DNA of 64,000 nucleotides. Origin: Vibrio gazogenes. GTDB lineage: Bacteria; Pseudomonadota; Gammaproteobacteria; Enterobacterales; Vibrionaceae. Positions 56,471 through 64,000 of this stretch are shown here, in pieces (position 1 is the first letter of the stretch; each line of letters begins with the position of its first letter). The stretch spans positions 3,251,709 to 3,315,708 of the forward strand of contig NZ_CP092587.1 in the NCBI RefSeq assembly GCF_023920225.1, given 5' to 3'. A program made the translations under genes and the position numbers. The notes beneath the pieces were generated by a model that ran no database searches, had not been told where the DNA came from, and worked only from the letters and a program-made list of their open reading frames with translations.

Positions 56471-58080
56471 ACGGTATGACTTTAGCGAGCCACATCCCAT
56501 CCGGTGCCACGTCGTCAAAATGGCCCTTACATGCCAAGCGTCGACTGATTTGGATTAGTCTCAGTTGGTGTTTGGTCGCCGCGCTGGAAGCCATGGCCTA
56601 TACAGTGCTGGCACAAGCTATCACACACCAACAATCTCCGGTTTGGGTCTTACTCACCGCCTGCGTTGCGATACTCATGACAATCTTGACGACACGTGCA
56701 GGTTTTTTCTGCGGTGTTCGATTGTCCGGTGATTTATTCGAAACATTGGGCCAAGCGATCGCCCGAGCCAAACTTTCATGGTTGACCGATACACGCCGAG
56801 CCCAACTCGCCATGTTAGCTTCTCAAGGTATTCCCGGATTCATGAGTGTGCCGGCCCACCAGATACAAACTTTCCTGCATGCGCCATTGCTGCCCCTGTT
56901 TCTGGTCTGCGGCATTGCATGGTTGTCAGGGCCAGCCGTCGCATTGCTCACCGCGGGCACGCTTGCTCTGTCACTGTTCCTGCAATTTAAAGCCCAAATG
57001 GCACTGATTGAGAGTGATAAAACAAGGCATACTGCCAATATCGGGACTGCAAACGCGACCATCGAATTCGTTGACCATTTGGAGCTGTTGCGCACCACCG
57101 CGGGGCCAACAAGGGCAATCGGGCGAATCGAACAACAATGGCAAACCCAAGAACAGGTTCTGGCCAATACCAACCGCGCTGCTGCCAAAGCAACATTACT
57201 CTCAGCGGTCGCCAAATTTTTGCCGTTAGCCTGCATCAGTGCTTACCTCACCATCACAACTATCAGCACACCCATTATGACTCTGGCGCTGTTGGTGTTA
57301 GTCACCCGTGCAGCCGCTCCGCTCGGTGAACTGGCATTGGCAGGTTTGGGAATTAATCAATTACGTGCAGCAGTGAACGACTATCTCCAAAGTACCTTGG
57401 TTCCGACCTTACCTGAACCAGAAGCAACTCAAGCTTTAGTGCCGGATGGACACCATCTCTCCCTGAAGAACATCTGCCAGCCCCCCGTTCTCAACCAGAT
57501 CAGCGCTGAGATTGAACCGGGCGCGCATGTCATCATTTCCGGGCCGAGTGGTAGCGGGAAAAGTACCTTACTTGAACTACTCATACGCTTTGATGATCCC
57601 CAAAGCGGGGCGATCACCTTTGGTGGTGTGCCTTTGCATCAGATGCGCTACGCTGAACTGACCTCACATATCGCTTATGTTGCACAGGATCCGGTCGTGT
57701 TCACTGGCACCTTAGCCGAAAATATCCGTTTAGGTCGTGCAGGGGCAAGTCGTGCTGACGTCGAAATCGCAGCACGACACGCGATGCTGGGGCATGTGAT
57801 CGACCGCTCCCCCGACGGGATTGATCAGCCTGTCGGTCATCAAGGCAGTGCACTTTCTGGCGGAGAAAGACAACGGATCGTCATCGCGCGCGCGCTCCTC
57901 AAAGCGGCGCCGGTGCTTATTCTCGATGAAGCAACCGCAGCACTCGATGAAGAGACCGAACGACAGATTGCAGCATACGTGAGCACGCTACCTGCGACGC
58001 TGATTATCGTCACTCACAGAGACCCGACGATTTGGCAGCCGACCAAAATCATCACACTGACTGAACCGACACAGATATAA
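56467..58080 (+). CDS. ABC half-transporter, partner of the preceding gene
   Basis: The 537-residue protein has the same layout: a membrane domain (about 25-310), then an ATPase with Walker A GPSGSGKST, Q-loop AYVAQDPVVF, signature LSGGERQRIVIARALL and Walker B VLILDEATAALDEE. Its Walker/signature set is complete, so both sites of the heterodimer may be active. It is translationally coupled to the upstream half-transporter. A CydDC-like pair is an alternative family reading, but the Fur box and TetR neighbour favour metal-chelator or drug transport. Confidence 0.82.
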   Translation: MNGMTLASHIPSGATSSKWPLHAKRRLIWISLSWCLVAALEAMAYTVLAQAITHQQSPVWVLLTACVAILMTILTTRAGFFCGVRLSGDLFETLGQAIARAKLSWLTDTRRAQLAMLASQGIPGFMSVPAHQIQTFLHAPLLPLFLVCGIAWLSGPAVALLTAGTLALSLFLQFKAQMALIESDKTRHTANIGTANATIEFVDHLELLRTTAGPTRAIGRIEQQWQTQEQVLANTNRAAAKATLLSAVAKFLPLACISAYLTITTISTPIMTLALLVLVTRAAAPLGELALAGLGINQLRAAVNDYLQSTLVPTLPEPEATQALVPDGHHLSLKNICQPPVLNQISAEIEPGAHVIISGPSGSGKSTLLELLIRFDDPQSGAITFGGVPLHQMRYAELTSHIAYVAQDPVVFTGTLAENIRLGRAGASRADVEIAARHAMLGHVIDRSPDGIDQPVGHQGSALSGGERQRIVIARALLKAAPVLILDEATAALDEETERQIAAYVSTLPATLIIVTHRDPTIWQPTKIITLTEPTQI

Positions 58081-58187
58081 AAACGCATGGTTCAATATAA
58101 TCAGTATTTGAATCATAATGAAAACAGCGGTAGCACGCGATTTACAGACTCGCGCTCTACCTGCAATCATTGTGTTTTGGGCGAATC

Positions 58188-58823
58188 ATGAGCGAGGCAA
58201 TGGATAAAAGTACCGATATCAAAACAACGCAGTTACATCGACGGACGCGATCACCGCACACCAGACGCACAGCGTTGATGGATGCCGCTGAACATTTATT
58301 TTTAACCAAGGGGCTCCATGAAACCCGAATCGAAGATATTACCGCTGCGGCTCACGTCGCCAAAGGGACCTTTTACATTTACTTTCATTCCCGCGATAGC
58401 CTGTTACACGCCTTACAGCAGCGTTTTATGACCAGCTTTTGCGTGCGGATTGATACCGCGCTTGCCCAATGTCGACCCGATGATTGGCAATCACAACTGC
58501 GCACTTGGTTCACAACCGCAGTCGACGGATTACTCGATCAGATGATGGTTCACGATATGCTCTTTCAGGATATCCATCCAAAGCAAGGGCGAAGTCTGAT
58601 GAGCGAAAATCCGGTTATTGAGCAGTTATGTGCCTTACTACAACAAGGTGCTCAGGCGAATGCATGGCAAGTGCCTGCGCCCGACATGATGGCACTGATG
58701 ATGTTTCATGCCATGCATGGATTAGTCGATGACGCACTAGCACGGGGAGAGATTGACCATCGCTCATCTTTAGTCAGCATATTAACCGAGACCTTTAGCA
58801 AAGCACTCGGGCAATCAGCTTAA
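58188..58823 (+). CDS. TetR-family transcriptional regulator
   Basis: The 211-residue protein has an N-terminal TetR helix-turn-helix (RRTALMDAAEHLFLTKGLHETRIEDITAAAHVAKGTFYIYFHSRDSLL) and a C-terminal ligand-binding domain. The start is taken as ATG 58188; an in-frame TTG at 58170 is less likely. It lies 107 bp after the ABC pair on the same strand and probably controls it. Its ligand is unknown. Confidence 0.88.
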   Translation: MSEAMDKSTDIKTTQLHRRTRSPHTRRTALMDAAEHLFLTKGLHETRIEDITAAAHVAKGTFYIYFHSRDSLLHALQQRFMTSFCVRIDTALAQCRPDDWQSQLRTWFTTAVDGLLDQMMVHDMLFQDIHPKQGRSLMSENPVIEQLCALLQQGAQANAWQVPAPDMMALMMFHAMHGLVDDALARGEIDHRSSLVSILTETFSKALGQSA

Positions 58824-58899
58824 ACACTTTCGGCGATGACGACGCTTACATATTCTTAAAAATAAGACACTTCTGTGATACTTATTCCACTTCTTTCAG

Positions 58900-58952
58900 G
58901 CAACTTTTTGCTCACCGGGCAACTTCTTGCTCGCCTCTGGGCAAGATCTTGC
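58900..58952 (+). promoter_or_regulatory. Triple GCAA-N4-TTGC palindromes upstream of hcp
   Basis: Three dyads at 58900-58911, 58919-58930 and 58941-58952 read GCAA-CTTT-TTGC, GCAA-CTTC-TTGC and GCAA-GATC-TTGC. Centres are 19 and 22 bp apart and lie about 60-110 bp upstream of a sigma-54 promoter. They are good candidates for binding sites of a VasH-type activator. Confidence 0.7.
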
Positions 58953-59005
58953 TTGTATCTATATTTGTATCTTTATAACCGATTGATTTTATTAATATAT
59001 GTAAG

Positions 59006-59022
59006 TTGGCACACCCCTTGCT
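59006..59022 (+). promoter_or_regulatory. Sigma-54 promoter of hcp
   Basis: TTGGCACACCCCTTGCT is a near-perfect -24/-12 element, about 78 bp before hcp. Sigma-54 control of hcp through VasH is established in V. cholerae. Confidence 0.9.
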
Positions 59023-59099
59023 CTTACAGTACAAGAGCCTAAAGGTTCTATGTGTATTAAAAACATGAACTTATTATAGATAATTGAAGGAATTTCAGA

Positions 59100-59618
59100 A
59101 TGCCAACTCCATGTTATATCTCTATCGAAGGTGAAACTCAGGGGCTTATCACGTCAGGCGCTTGTACTGCTGATTCTATCGGTGACTCTTTTGTTGAAGG
59201 TCACGAAGATGAAATGATGGTTCAACAGTTCGACCACGTTGTCACTGTTCCGACTGATCCTCAGTCTGGTCAGCCTGCTGGTCAACGTGTTCACAAGCCT
59301 TTCCAATTCACTGTGAACCTGAACAAAGCTGTTCCTCTGCTATATAACGCATTGGCTTCAGGTGAAAAAATGTCTTCTGTTACTTTGAAGTGGTACCGCA
59401 CTTCAATCGAAGGTAAACAAGAAAACTTCTTCACCACAACACTTGAAAACGCAACGATCGTTAATATCGAGTGTGCAATGCCACATTGCCAAAACCCAGC
59501 AGACGCTGATTTCACTCAGAACCTGACGGTATCAATGTCTTACCGTAAGATCACTTGGGATCACGTTAACGCGGGTACTTCAGGTGCTGACGACTGGCGT
59601 AAGCCTGTCGAAGCTTAA
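59100..59618 (+). CDS. hcp: Type VI secretion tube protein Hcp
   Basis: Hcp forms the hexameric rings of the T6SS inner tube and is secreted. The 172-residue protein begins MPTPCYISIEGETQGLITSG and has QFDHVVTVPTDPQSGQPAGQ and KITWDHVNAGTSG, very close to what I recall of V. cholerae Hcp. AAGGAA precedes the ATG. It is the first gene of an auxiliary hcp-vgrG-adaptor-effector cluster. A hairpin terminator follows, so hcp may be made in excess of vgrG. Confidence 0.96.
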   Translation: MPTPCYISIEGETQGLITSGACTADSIGDSFVEGHEDEMMVQQFDHVVTVPTDPQSGQPAGQRVHKPFQFTVNLNKAVPLLYNALASGEKMSSVTLKWYRTSIEGKQENFFTTTLENATIVNIECAMPHCQNPADADFTQNLTVSMSYRKITWDHVNAGTSGADDWRKPVEA

Positions 59619-59670
59619 TTGTCTGATGGACAGGCACCTGATGTACCTGTCCGACAATGCTTTGATGGTC

Positions 59671-59704
59671 ATGTTGCTCACCTTTGGTGGGCAACATTAT
59701 TTTC
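59671..59704 (+). terminator. Terminator between hcp and vgrG
   Basis: ATGTTGCTCACC/GGTGGGCAACAT form a 12-bp stem with one G-T pair and a TTT loop, followed by TATTTTC. The remaining gap to vgrG (59705-60054) shows no supported gene. Confidence 0.75.
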
Positions 59705-60054
59705 GTTCAATACATCGTATTGAACTTCTAATCAATAAGACAATATACCTGAACAACTTTAATCAGAAGATACTCGCTTCAGAGGTTGCTCAGGTATATG
59801 TGTTGTTAGGCAAGATGGCTGGGGTACAGTTTAAAACTGAGAGACTCCTTCAGGAAAATTGCTTTCTCGTTGATTTCCCCGCCAATTTTTCATTTTCATC
59901 AAGACTCATATATTCATCCGGTTATAATCGAAAACCGGGCCGAACCCATGTCATTCACGGCGGCGAAGATCCTTAAGGACGCGCTGATTTCACAGGTGAC
60001 AAAATCAATGGGTATGTGAAAACTCAGTCAACTCAACAATGTCAGGTAAAAACT

Positions 60055-62205
60055 ATGGGGACTTTGAACTTCCGTCTTGTCAGTGGTGTCGGTGAAGCGT
60101 TGGTGGTTCGTGACTATCAGGGACATGAATCGGTTTCTGATTCACGCGATGCACAGGGCAACCCGGTCTATGGCTTTCGCTACCAAATCGAACTGGCCAG
60201 CCGCAATTCAAGCATCAGTGCCGAGCAACTGGTCGATACGACCGCTGTCTTAGAAGTCATCCGCGATGGTGAAGTCGTGCAACAAGTCCATGGTATTGTG
60301 CGCAGCTTCAGCCGGGGTGATACCGGCCATCATCACACCTATTACTCCCTGACACTGGTGCCCGCCCTTGAGCGACTGTCCCTGCGCCACAACAGCCGGA
60401 TTTTCCAACATAAAACCGTCCCTGAGATTCTGGCGATTCTCCTTGAGGAAATGAACATCACCGACTACGCCTTTTCCGTCAAACGGGAATGTGCACCGCG
60501 GGAGTTCTGCGTTCAGTATCGGGAGACGGATTTAGCCTTCTTCCATCGGTTGGCGGCAGAAGAAGGGTTGATGTACACCTTCAGCCATGAAGCCGAAAAA
60601 CACACGTTAGTCGTCACTGATAACAGTGCCGGATTTACCCAACTGGGCGGCACCGTCCCCTATAACGTGCTGTCCGGTGGGGTCGCCGAAACCCCCTATG
60701 TTTCCGCCATCAGTGAGACCAAACAATCCGAGGTGACGGAAGTTGCCATGCGGGATTACAGCTTTAAAAAGCCCGACTACAACTTTAAACAGTCCGTCCT
60801 TGGCAGTGACATGGCCTATCAACTGCCGGACTACCAACACTACGATGCACCGGGGCGCTATAAAGATGATGCCAGCGGCAAAGCCTTCAGTCAGATTCGC
60901 CTCGAATCACTGCGCCGGGCAAGCCACACCGCATCGGGTAAAAGTAACCAAGCCAAGCTTCAGGCCGGCGTGGTATTCACTCTGGCCGACCACCTTGACA
61001 GCACTATGAATCGCCCCTGGCTGATTGTCGGGATTGACCATCAGGGCAGTCAGCCGCAAGCACTGGAAGAATCCGGTGGCAGCGGTGCGACCACATACAG
61101 CAACCAGTTTGTTGTCATTCCGAATGAAACGCTGTGGCGCATGCAGCCACACCCCAAACCACAAGTGGACGGCCCGATGGTCGCCACCGTGGTCGGGCCG
61201 CAAGGCGAAGAAATCTACTGTGATGAACACGGCCGGGTGAAGCTCTCCTTCCCGTGGGACCGTTACAGCAATGAAGATGAGTACAGCTCTTGTTGGGTTC
61301 GCGTCGCCCAAGGCTGGGCAGGCGCCCAGTACGGGATGGTCGCCCTCCCCCGTGTCGGCCACGAAGTGATTGTTACTTTCCTCAATGGTGACCCGGACCA
61401 ACCGCTAGTGACCGGTCGCACCTATCATGCGACCAACACGCCCCCTTATTCCCTGCCGGATAACAAAACCAAAACCGTCATTCGCACCCAAACCCATCAG
61501 GGCACCGGTTTTAACGAATTAAGTTTTGAAGACCAGTCCGGCAGCGAGAAGATTTACCTCCACGCGCAGAAAGACTACGAAGCGCTGGTTGAAAACGACT
61601 GCACCACCCAGATTAAACATGACCGCCATCTCACGGTTGAAAACGACCGTTACAGCCATGTGCAGGTCAACGACCACCTGAGCATCGACGGTGAGCAGCG
61701 TACCGCCATCAAACAAAACCTCACCCTTGCAACCGATGCCTCGCTGCACCAGAAAGTCGGCCAGAAAACCATTGTCGATTCAGGCAGCGAAGTGCATCTC
61801 AAGGCCGGTAAGGCCGTCGTCCTCGATGCCGGTAATGAAATCACCGTCAAAGTCGGTGGCAGCTTTATCAAAGTCGATGCCGGCGGTGTGCATGTGGTCA
61901 GCGGTGCCATCAACCTCAACTCCGGCGGCAGTGCCGGCAGCGGCTCAGGTTACGGCGGACAGCCAGCCACCATGCCGAATATCCTCAAAGCACTGACACC
62001 ACCGGCGCAGGCGCAGGCACCCAATATCACCGCCACACAAACACCGGCATCACCAGAGATTTACACACTGGCTTCACCGAAAAATATTCAAGCGGAAGCA
62101 TTTGAACAAGTATCGATGCAAAACACACCGATGTCGAAAATGTGTCAGCGACAACCGGACGGCAGTTGTCCTCGTTCAGACTGCCCTTGCACAGGGAAGG
62201 CATAA
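60055..62205 (+). CDS. vgrG: Type VI secretion spike protein VgrG
   Basis: VgrG trimers cap the Hcp tube and carry effectors. The 716-residue protein has a gp27-like region (YGFRYQIELASRNSS...), an OB-fold gp5-like region (VVGPQGEEIYCDEHGRVKLSFPWDR ... WAGAQYGMVALPRVGHEVIVTFLNGDPDQP) and a beta-helix needle (~460-625). ATG 60055 gives the usual N-terminus (MGTLNFRLVSG); a GTG at 60016 would add 13 residues. The C-terminal extension beyond a Gly/Ser stretch ends CQRQPDGSCPRSDCPCTG, an unusual Cys-rich tail. No extra enzymatic domain is visible. Confidence 0.94.
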   Translation: MGTLNFRLVSGVGEALVVRDYQGHESVSDSRDAQGNPVYGFRYQIELASRNSSISAEQLVDTTAVLEVIRDGEVVQQVHGIVRSFSRGDTGHHHTYYSLTLVPALERLSLRHNSRIFQHKTVPEILAILLEEMNITDYAFSVKRECAPREFCVQYRETDLAFFHRLAAEEGLMYTFSHEAEKHTLVVTDNSAGFTQLGGTVPYNVLSGGVAETPYVSAISETKQSEVTEVAMRDYSFKKPDYNFKQSVLGSDMAYQLPDYQHYDAPGRYKDDASGKAFSQIRLESLRRASHTASGKSNQAKLQAGVVFTLADHLDSTMNRPWLIVGIDHQGSQPQALEESGGSGATTYSNQFVVIPNETLWRMQPHPKPQVDGPMVATVVGPQGEEIYCDEHGRVKLSFPWDRYSNEDEYSSCWVRVAQGWAGAQYGMVALPRVGHEVIVTFLNGDPDQPLVTGRTYHATNTPPYSLPDNKTKTVIRTQTHQGTGFNELSFEDQSGSEKIYLHAQKDYEALVENDCTTQIKHDRHLTVENDRYSHVQVNDHLSIDGEQRTAIKQNLTLATDASLHQKVGQKTIVDSGSEVHLKAGKAVVLDAGNEITVKVGGSFIKVDAGGVHVVSGAINLNSGGSAGSGSGYGGQPATMPNILKALTPPAQAQAPNITATQTPASPEIYTLASPKNIQAEAFEQVSMQNTPMSKMCQRQPDGSCPRSDCPCTGKA

Positions 62206-62208
62206 CCG

Positions 62209-62775
62209 ATGAAGATTTTCCCAGAATTACAGGACAGCGCATTAACCCACTGGCTGGTGGTCGATTCGGTCCGAGTACCGGATATTACCCAACTCGTTTA
62301 TCAGTATGAGAAAAACGTTGAGTTATATCGTCTGTTTGCGAATACACCATTCGATCATTTAATTGAGCAGAGTCCGGTTGCTTTTCGTTATAGCGGCGTG
62401 ACAGAAATCGAACGCCAACTGAAAGATGATTTTGCACTACGCACCAGCAGTGTATTGTTTTCCTGCGAGGCATCAGTGCCGACTGAAGCGGTTATTCAAC
62501 ATCTACAGGCACTCCTCTATGTTGTTGTCGATGAATCACCGATTCTGTTCCGTTATTACGCAAGTCCAATATGGCATGAGATTGAATCTGAATTATCCGC
62601 AGCGGATCGCTGCACACTGCTTGGCCCTTGTCAGGCCATGAGTTGGATAGATAGTCAGCAAACCGGTCACACCCTCAGACAAGCGCCTGTCGCTGATGTC
62701 GAGGCCGACCTTCAGTTACCGTACCATTTAAACTCCCCCGTATTTAAAGCATTGGTAGAACAACGTTATGGCTAA
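62209..62775 (+). CDS. DUF4123 type VI effector adaptor
   Basis: The 188-residue protein matches DUF4123 (Tap/TEC) chaperones, which load an effector encoded just downstream onto VgrG. The LVVDSVRVPD start and the FRYYASPIWHEIESELSAADRCTLLGPCQAMSWID segment are typical of this domain. It lies 3 bp after vgrG and overlaps the effector gene by 8 bp (ATGGCTAA). The position predicts that the next gene is its cargo. Confidence 0.9.
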   Translation: MKIFPELQDSALTHWLVVDSVRVPDITQLVYQYEKNVELYRLFANTPFDHLIEQSPVAFRYSGVTEIERQLKDDFALRTSSVLFSCEASVPTEAVIQHLQALLYVVVDESPILFRYYASPIWHEIESELSAADRCTLLGPCQAMSWIDSQQTGHTLRQAPVADVEADLQLPYHLNSPVFKALVEQRYG

Positions 62776-64000
62776 TACAACCGACACGCCTAAAACTTAT
62801 ACAATAAAACCCGACGACTGCTTAAGTCTGCTTGCTGTACGCTTTGGCACATCACCAGAGGCGCTTAAAAAGCTGAATAGTGATCTGATTGATGATATTG
62901 ATCTGATCTATGCCGGGGACGACATTCTTCTGCCCGGAGAAGATGCTGAAACAGCGATTGATAACAAGCCCGGCAGCCGGGATGAAATCCCCAAGCCCCC
63001 GGAAAAATCAGCTTGTGCAGGCGATCTCTGCTCCGGGAAGGATACGCCGTTTACCGATATCTTGTATGTGCCGTCGCATCCGACCAAAAATCAAAAGCAG
63101 TTTTATGCCATTACCGATGAAGTCAAACAAGCGATTCAGGCAGAACACCAACTATTAGCAAAATCGATCGTTGAAGATCAAACCGAGACCATCCAAAACC
63201 TCAATCGCCTCGGTATTCTGTCGCGTTTTTATACCAGCCCGCATGAGATGTTTCTTGAATCAGAAGATAATCTGAATCGTTACCGCTTTCTGTTCCATGC
63301 ACGCAAGACCATTCGCTCCGGTGCGGCGAAAGATTATCAACACGGTGGCGAAAATGGGTTTATCGTCAGCCTTGCCGAACAAGAAGGCCTTGATACCCAG
63401 AAACTACTTGAGCGTTATACCACTTGGGAAAAGGTCAAATACTGGATACTTGTCGGTGTCATATGGACCAGCCCAGCAGCTCGGACACTACTGCTCTCCA
63501 ACGACAATATGAAAGACTATTTCAAGGAAGCCAGTGAAGAGGCCTATCATCTCGAGCAAGCTCGAAAGCATTTAAAAGAAACCTTACAAGATCATCTCGA
63601 CGATGAGATCGAAAAACTGGATAAAGTCGCAGAACTTACCGCAAAAAACAAAAAGGCCGATGACGGCTCTTCTTATGTTTATGACAAAAAGCGGAGCTAC
63701 TTCACCAGTGACTATGAAAAAGAAATAGAAAATTCGGTCAAAATGCTGCTCCGAGAGCGAAAAATGTGGGGAACGGATACCAAATTAGCGCTTGATTCCC
63801 ATGAACAAGCAACGCAACTGATCGAAAATTTATGGGATCGTGAAGTCAAGTATGCCGACGAGTTTATCCAAAAATGTACCGCTGCCCGAGAGGCCGATGA
63901 GGATGAAAGACTGGTCACTGCCGGTCCATATTCCCACAATAACCCACCGTATGCATGGAACTTTACCCGAACTCTGAATGCATTAAACCTACGTGGCTAC
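62768..64000 (+). CDS. LysM-domain putative type VI effector (3' end outside window)
   Basis: The frame from ATG 62768 is open to the right edge, 411 codons visible. Residues about 9-57 form a LysM domain (TYTIKPDDCLSLLAVRFGTSPEALKKLN...YAGDDILLPG). The following region has a CAGDLC motif and a hydrophobic stretch KYWILVGVIWTSPAARTLLL (about residues 226-245). A long charged, helix-rich segment follows (EEAYHLEQARKHLKETLQDHLDDEIEKLDK). No toxin domain is recognisable yet; it may lie in the missing C-terminus. An immunity gene would be expected after it. Confidence 0.8.
   Translation, partial: MANTTDTPKTYTIKPDDCLSLLAVRFGTSPEALKKLNSDLIDDIDLIYAGDDILLPGEDAETAIDNKPGSRDEIPKPPEKSACAGDLCSGKDTPFTDILYVPSHPTKNQKQFYAITDEVKQAIQAEHQLLAKSIVEDQTETIQNLNRLGILSRFYTSPHEMFLESEDNLNRYRFLFHARKTIRSGAAKDYQHGGENGFIVSLAEQEGLDTQKLLERYTTWEKVKYWILVGVIWTSPAARTLLLSNDNMKDYFKEASEEAYHLEQARKHLKETLQDHLDDEIEKLDKVAELTAKNKKADDGSSYVYDKKRSYFTSDYEKEIENSVKMLLRERKMWGTDTKLALDSHEQATQLIENLWDREVKYADEFIQKCTAAREADEDERLVTAGPYSHNNPPYAWNFTRTLNALNLRGY

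Noticed and set aside
59584..59976. 130-codon open frame between hcp and vgrG
   Set aside because: It starts inside hcp, runs through the hcp terminator, has no ribosome site and resembles no known protein.

Overview
The window looks like chromosome 1 of a Vibrio or a close relative. It has the vibrio order gspC-J / hslR-hslO-pckA, a near-standard vibrio Hcp, murI-btuB-trmA, tandem ribosomal RNA operons, and a Zur-controlled znu locus. No species can be named from the sequence alone.

Layout. 1-7741 (minus): a type II secretion operon, gspC to gspJ, with gspJ cut by the left edge. 7947-11205 (plus): hslR, hslO, pckA. 11327-17551: an AsmA-like protein, then minus-strand yiiD, dtd, yihY and typA. 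17877-22376 (plus): the nitrogen-control locus glnA-glnL-glnG with sigma-54 and NtrC-type sites. 22414-23883: a perfect 19-bp inverted repeat, a broken tRNA-Asp and an IS630-family element. 23893-35092 (minus): two rRNA operons in tandem. The upstream one carries Ile(GAT)+Ala(TGC) in its spacer. The downstream one carries Ala(GGC) in its spacer and ends with tRNA-Asp. 35282-39946: a membrane-anchored RRM protein, murI, btuB with a cobalamin riboswitch, and trmA.

40634-47810 (plus) is the most unusual segment. It is an AT-rich, tightly packed set of eight genes: an HpaB-family flavin monooxygenase, an M24 hydrolase, an SbnA/cysteine-synthase-like PLP enzyme, a class 2 PyrD, a PyrE, a YdcZ-type transporter, a LOG-family nucleotide phosphoribohydrolase and a Nudix hydrolase. 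I do not recognise it as a known pathway. The content suggests a small metabolite joining amino-acid and pyrimidine chemistry, or a metabolite that attacks pyrimidine synthesis and carries its own PyrD/PyrE. Both are inference.

47842-54505 is a zinc-homeostasis block: two COG0523 GTPases, zur, a DUF1826 protein with an Fe(II)/2-oxoglutarate-oxygenase-like residue pattern, znuB, znuC and znuA, a perfect Zur-type palindrome, and a 265-bp palindromic repeat inside the presumed operon. 54598-58823 is a Fur-box-preceded pair of ABC half-transporters followed by a TetR regulator. 58900-64000 is an auxiliary type VI secretion cluster: a sigma-54 hcp promoter with three upstream GCAA-N4-TTGC palindromes, hcp, vgrG, a DUF4123 adaptor, and a LysM-containing putative effector cut by the right edge.
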